Shown: positions 5,641-7,318 of the stretch, piece after piece
Numbering within the stretch: position 1 is the stretch's first letter
Layout: every line of letters begins with the position of its first letter
From: Deltaproteobacteria bacterium
Lineage (GTDB): Bacteria; Desulfobacterota; Syntrophorhabdia; Syntrophorhabdales; Syntrophorhabdaceae
Assembly: GCA_003506795.1 (NCBI GenBank)
Contig: DNYO01000130.1
Coordinates: 3,968-11,285 of the forward strand
Direction: 5' to 3'
DNA length: 7,318 nucleotides
Notes under the pieces: generated by a model
Seen by the model: the letters and a program-made list of their open reading frames with translations, nothing else
Told to the model about the DNA's origin: nothing
Databases searched by the model: none
Position numbers and translations under genes: made by a program

Positions 5641-5665
5641 AATTACCCGAAAATATTACGTAATT
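5641..5665. promoter_or_regulatory. AT-rich palindromic stretch upstream of the hpf promoter
   Basis: ATTACGTAAT at 5655-5664 is a perfect 10-bp palindrome. In addition AATTAC (5641-5646) and GTAATT (5660-5665) form an inverted repeat 13 nt apart. The block ends 3 bp upstream of the -35 element. It could be an operator, an UP-like AT-rich element, or chance in AT-rich intergenic DNA. It could also be a weak 6-bp hairpin after rpoN. Nothing in the sequence decides between these. Confidence 0.3.
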
Positions 5666-5700
5666 CGTCAAAGAACGCATCCCGAATCAGATCTTTGTCT

Positions 5701-7068
5701 TTAGTCCGTCACCGTCCTTTCCCGGGAAGACCGTATGTTGAGTATTTCCCGGTATTTCGCCACAGTGCGCCGTGCGATGTTGATATCATAACGCGATTTC
5801 AGGATGTGGGCTATCTCGTCGTCGGTAAAAGGTTTCTTCTTCTCTTCCTTCTTCACGAGTTCCGCTATGAGGTCCATGACGACATTGGTGGAGAGCGGGT
5901 CCCCCTCCCCCTTGTTGATGCTTGTGGGGAAGAAGAACTTCATCTCGTACACACCGTGGGGCGTACTCATGTATTTGCTCGTGGTTATGCGGCTTACGGT
6001 GGATTCGTGCACCCCGACATCCTGGGCAACGTCCTTCAGGATAAGGGGTTTGAGCGATCGGAGGCCTTTGTCGAAGAACTCCCGCTGGAAGTTCACGATA
6101 CTCTGCGCGACGAGGAAGAGCGTCCTCTGCCGCTGCTGGATGCTCTTGATGAACCATTCCGCCTGTTTCATCTTGTTCTTTATGTATCTCTTGGTTTCGC
6201 CGTTTACCTTCCTGTCCGTCGCAAGCCCCAGGTAGTACCGGCTCATCCGGAGTTCCGGAATGTCGTCGTTGTTCAGGGCAATGTCAAACCCTTCCTCGCC
6301 CTTTGCCACGTATACGTCGGGGACTACGTAGGACACGAACTCGTCACTGAAGTTCCTCCCCGGTTTCGGATCGAAGGATTTGATCTTTTCAAAGACCTCC
6401 TTGATCTTCTCTATGGGAAACCCCGTGGACTTCGCTATGCCTTTAAGGTTATTGTGCTGGAATTGGTCGAAATGATTCGCGACAACGCTTTCGAAGACAG
6501 GGTCTTTCTGACCTGACATTTCATATTGAATGAGGATGCATTCCTTGAGATCGCGGGCCCCAACACCCGCAGGGTCCAGCTTCTGTACCTTTTTCAGCAC
6601 GGGCTCCAAAACTTCCACGGGAAATCCGGAGTCCCTGGCGATCTCTTCAAGACTGTAGATAAGGTACCCGTTGTCGTCGACGTTCCCGATGATCCATTCC
6701 GCGACAACCCGCTCATGGGCATCGAAATCCGAAAGTCCGATCTGCCACCTCAGGTGGTCCCTGAGATTATAGGTCTTTCTGACCATGTTCTCATAGTCGG
6801 GCGCTTCCTTTTCCTCGCCCGGGAAATATTCTTCGGACGGCGAATAACGCTCCAGGAGTTCTTCCATCTCCCGTTTTTCTTCCTGTGTTTCCTCGGGCGC
6901 CTCTTCCTGCGGCTGCTCGTCGCCGATCTCCAGGATGGGATTTTCCTTCATCTCCAGTTCGATCGCCTCCACGAGCTCCAGCTTGGAAAGCTGCAGGAGC
7001 TTGATGGCCTGCTGCAGCTGCTGGGTCAGCACGGGCGAGAGTCTCTGTGTTTGTTTAAGCTCCAACAT
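5701..7068 (-). CDS. rpoN: RNA polymerase sigma-54 factor
   Basis: RpoN directs RNA polymerase to -24/-12 promoters and needs AAA+ activator proteins to start transcription. The 455 residues show the standard layout. A Gln/Leu-rich region I (1-48) contains LTQQLQQAIKLLQLSKLEL. An acidic region II linker (about 50-92) is rich in Glu. The core-binding domain (about 95-300) contains LDPAGVGARDL at 164-174. The DNA-binding part has a helix-turn-helix (about 344-367, ILKDVAQDVGVHESTVSRIT) and the diagnostic RpoN box ARRTVAKYRE at 432-441, which contacts the -24 element. Length is normal (E. coli 477 aa). The ATG lies inside the end of lptB (14-nt overlap), with GAGGAA about 12 nt upstream, so translation may be coupled to lptB. 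A 143-nt gap separates it from hpf. No key motif is missing. Confidence 0.98.
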   Translation of the reverse strand: MLELKQTQRLSPVLTQQLQQAIKLLQLSKLELVEAIELEMKENPILEIGDEQPQEEAPEETQEEKREMEELLERYSPSEEYFPGEEKEAPDYENMVRKTYNLRDHLRWQIGLSDFDAHERVVAEWIIGNVDDNGYLIYSLEEIARDSGFPVEVLEPVLKKVQKLDPAGVGARDLKECILIQYEMSGQKDPVFESVVANHFDQFQHNNLKGIAKSTGFPIEKIKEVFEKIKSFDPKPGRNFSDEFVSYVVPDVYVAKGEEGFDIALNNDDIPELRMSRYYLGLATDRKVNGETKRYIKNKMKQAEWFIKSIQQRQRTLFLVAQSIVNFQREFFDKGLRSLKPLILKDVAQDVGVHESTVSRITTSKYMSTPHGVYEMKFFFPTSINKGEGDPLSTNVVMDLIAELVKKEEKKKPFTDDEIAHILKSRYDINIARRTVAKYREILNIRSSRERTVTD

Positions 7069-7318
7069 CGATGTTAAATTCCTCGCCGAGATATACTTCT
7101 CTCACGATCTTGTCCTGGGCCACGCTTTCCGGCGTGCCTTCCAGGAGGACCTTCCCCGCATTGACTACGTAAGCCCGGTCGCATATGGGAAGCGACTCGC
7201 GAACATTGTGGTCGGAGAGCAATATGCCGATGCCCCGTTGCTTGAGGCCGTAGATTATCTTCTTCAGATCCGATACGGAAATCGGGTCTATGCCGGAAAA
7301 GGGCTCGTCAAGGAGCAT
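7055..7318 (-). CDS. lptB: LPS export ABC transporter ATP-binding protein, C-terminal part (runs off the window)
   Basis: LptB is the cytoplasmic ATPase that powers extraction of lipopolysaccharide from the inner membrane with LptF and LptG. Only the last 87 residues are in view. They begin at the Walker B region (LLDEPFSGIDPISV), continue with the D-loop and the H-loop LSDHNVRESL, and end with AYVVNAGKVLLEGTP and REVYLGEEF, close to the C-terminus of E. coli LptB. The methionine at the window edge is internal, since Walker A and the ABC signature lie upstream beyond 7318. The stop overlaps the rpoN start by 14 nt, as expected for the widely conserved lptB-rpoN pair. The family is certain; the general LivF/LivG-type transporters are less likely because DPISV and YLGE(D/E)F are LptB-typical. 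Confidence 0.96.
   Translation of the reverse strand: MLLDEPFSGIDPISVSDLKKIIYGLKQRGIGILLSDHNVRESLPICDRAYVVNAGKVLLEGTPESVAQDKIVREVYLGEEFNIDVGA

Noticed and set aside
5558..5700. Sigma-54 (-24/-12) promoter controlling hpf-ptsN
   Set aside because: No TGGCAC-N5-TTGC-like pair is present on the minus strand of this gap.
1..7318. Mobile elements, CRISPR arrays, tRNA or rRNA genes
   Set aside because: Nearly all bases are in conserved housekeeping or regulatory genes on one strand. I saw no spaced direct repeats, transposase motifs or RNA-gene landmarks.

Overview
The window is a single run of minus-strand genes with almost no spacing. It carries a regulatory phosphotransferase system (PTS) joined to the sigma-54 locus of a Gram-negative bacterium. 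Reading down the minus strand (high to low coordinates) the order is lptB (3' part) - rpoN - hpf - ptsN - hprK - rapZ - mannose-type EIIA - ptsH (HPr) - ptsI (enzyme I) - metK (5' part). LptB implies an outer membrane with lipopolysaccharide. Full-length bifunctional HprK, a lone EIIA-Man and a complete lptB-rpoN-hpf-ptsN block together point to the deltaproteobacterial grade (Desulfobacterota and relatives). I cannot name a genus from this sequence.

Layout. Positions 5701-7318 hold the end of lptB and all of rpoN, overlapping by 14 nt. Positions 5558-5700 are the only real intergenic space. It holds a good sigma-70-type promoter (perfect TTGACA, 17-nt spacer, TATTAA), an AT-rich palindromic stretch just upstream of it, and a hairpin followed by a U-run directly before the hpf ribosome binding site. 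Positions 269-5557 hold hpf, ptsN, hprK, rapZ, EIIA-Man, ptsH and ptsI. Gaps there are 40 nt or less, two junctions are ATGA stop/start overlaps, and ptsN uses a TTG start 1 nt after the hpf stop. Positions 1-226 hold the start of metK behind a strong AGGAGG.

How the genes fit together. Enzyme I takes phosphate from PEP and passes it to HPr His15. HPr can then phosphorylate EIIA-Ntr (PtsN, His67) and EIIA-Man (His9). HprK can modify HPr on Ser46, which is present. No EIIB or EIIC sugar permease lies in the window, so the cluster looks like a sensor of PEP/energy status rather than a sugar importer. The likely outputs are RpoN-dependent transcription, ribosome hibernation (long-form Hpf) and the RapZ cell-envelope/amino-sugar branch. 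These are inferences from family knowledge and gene order.

The individual families are known. The points most worth a second look are the merger of two PTS-Ntr gene arrangements that are usually separate, the promoter/hairpin leader before hpf, and altered residues in two conserved motifs of HprK.
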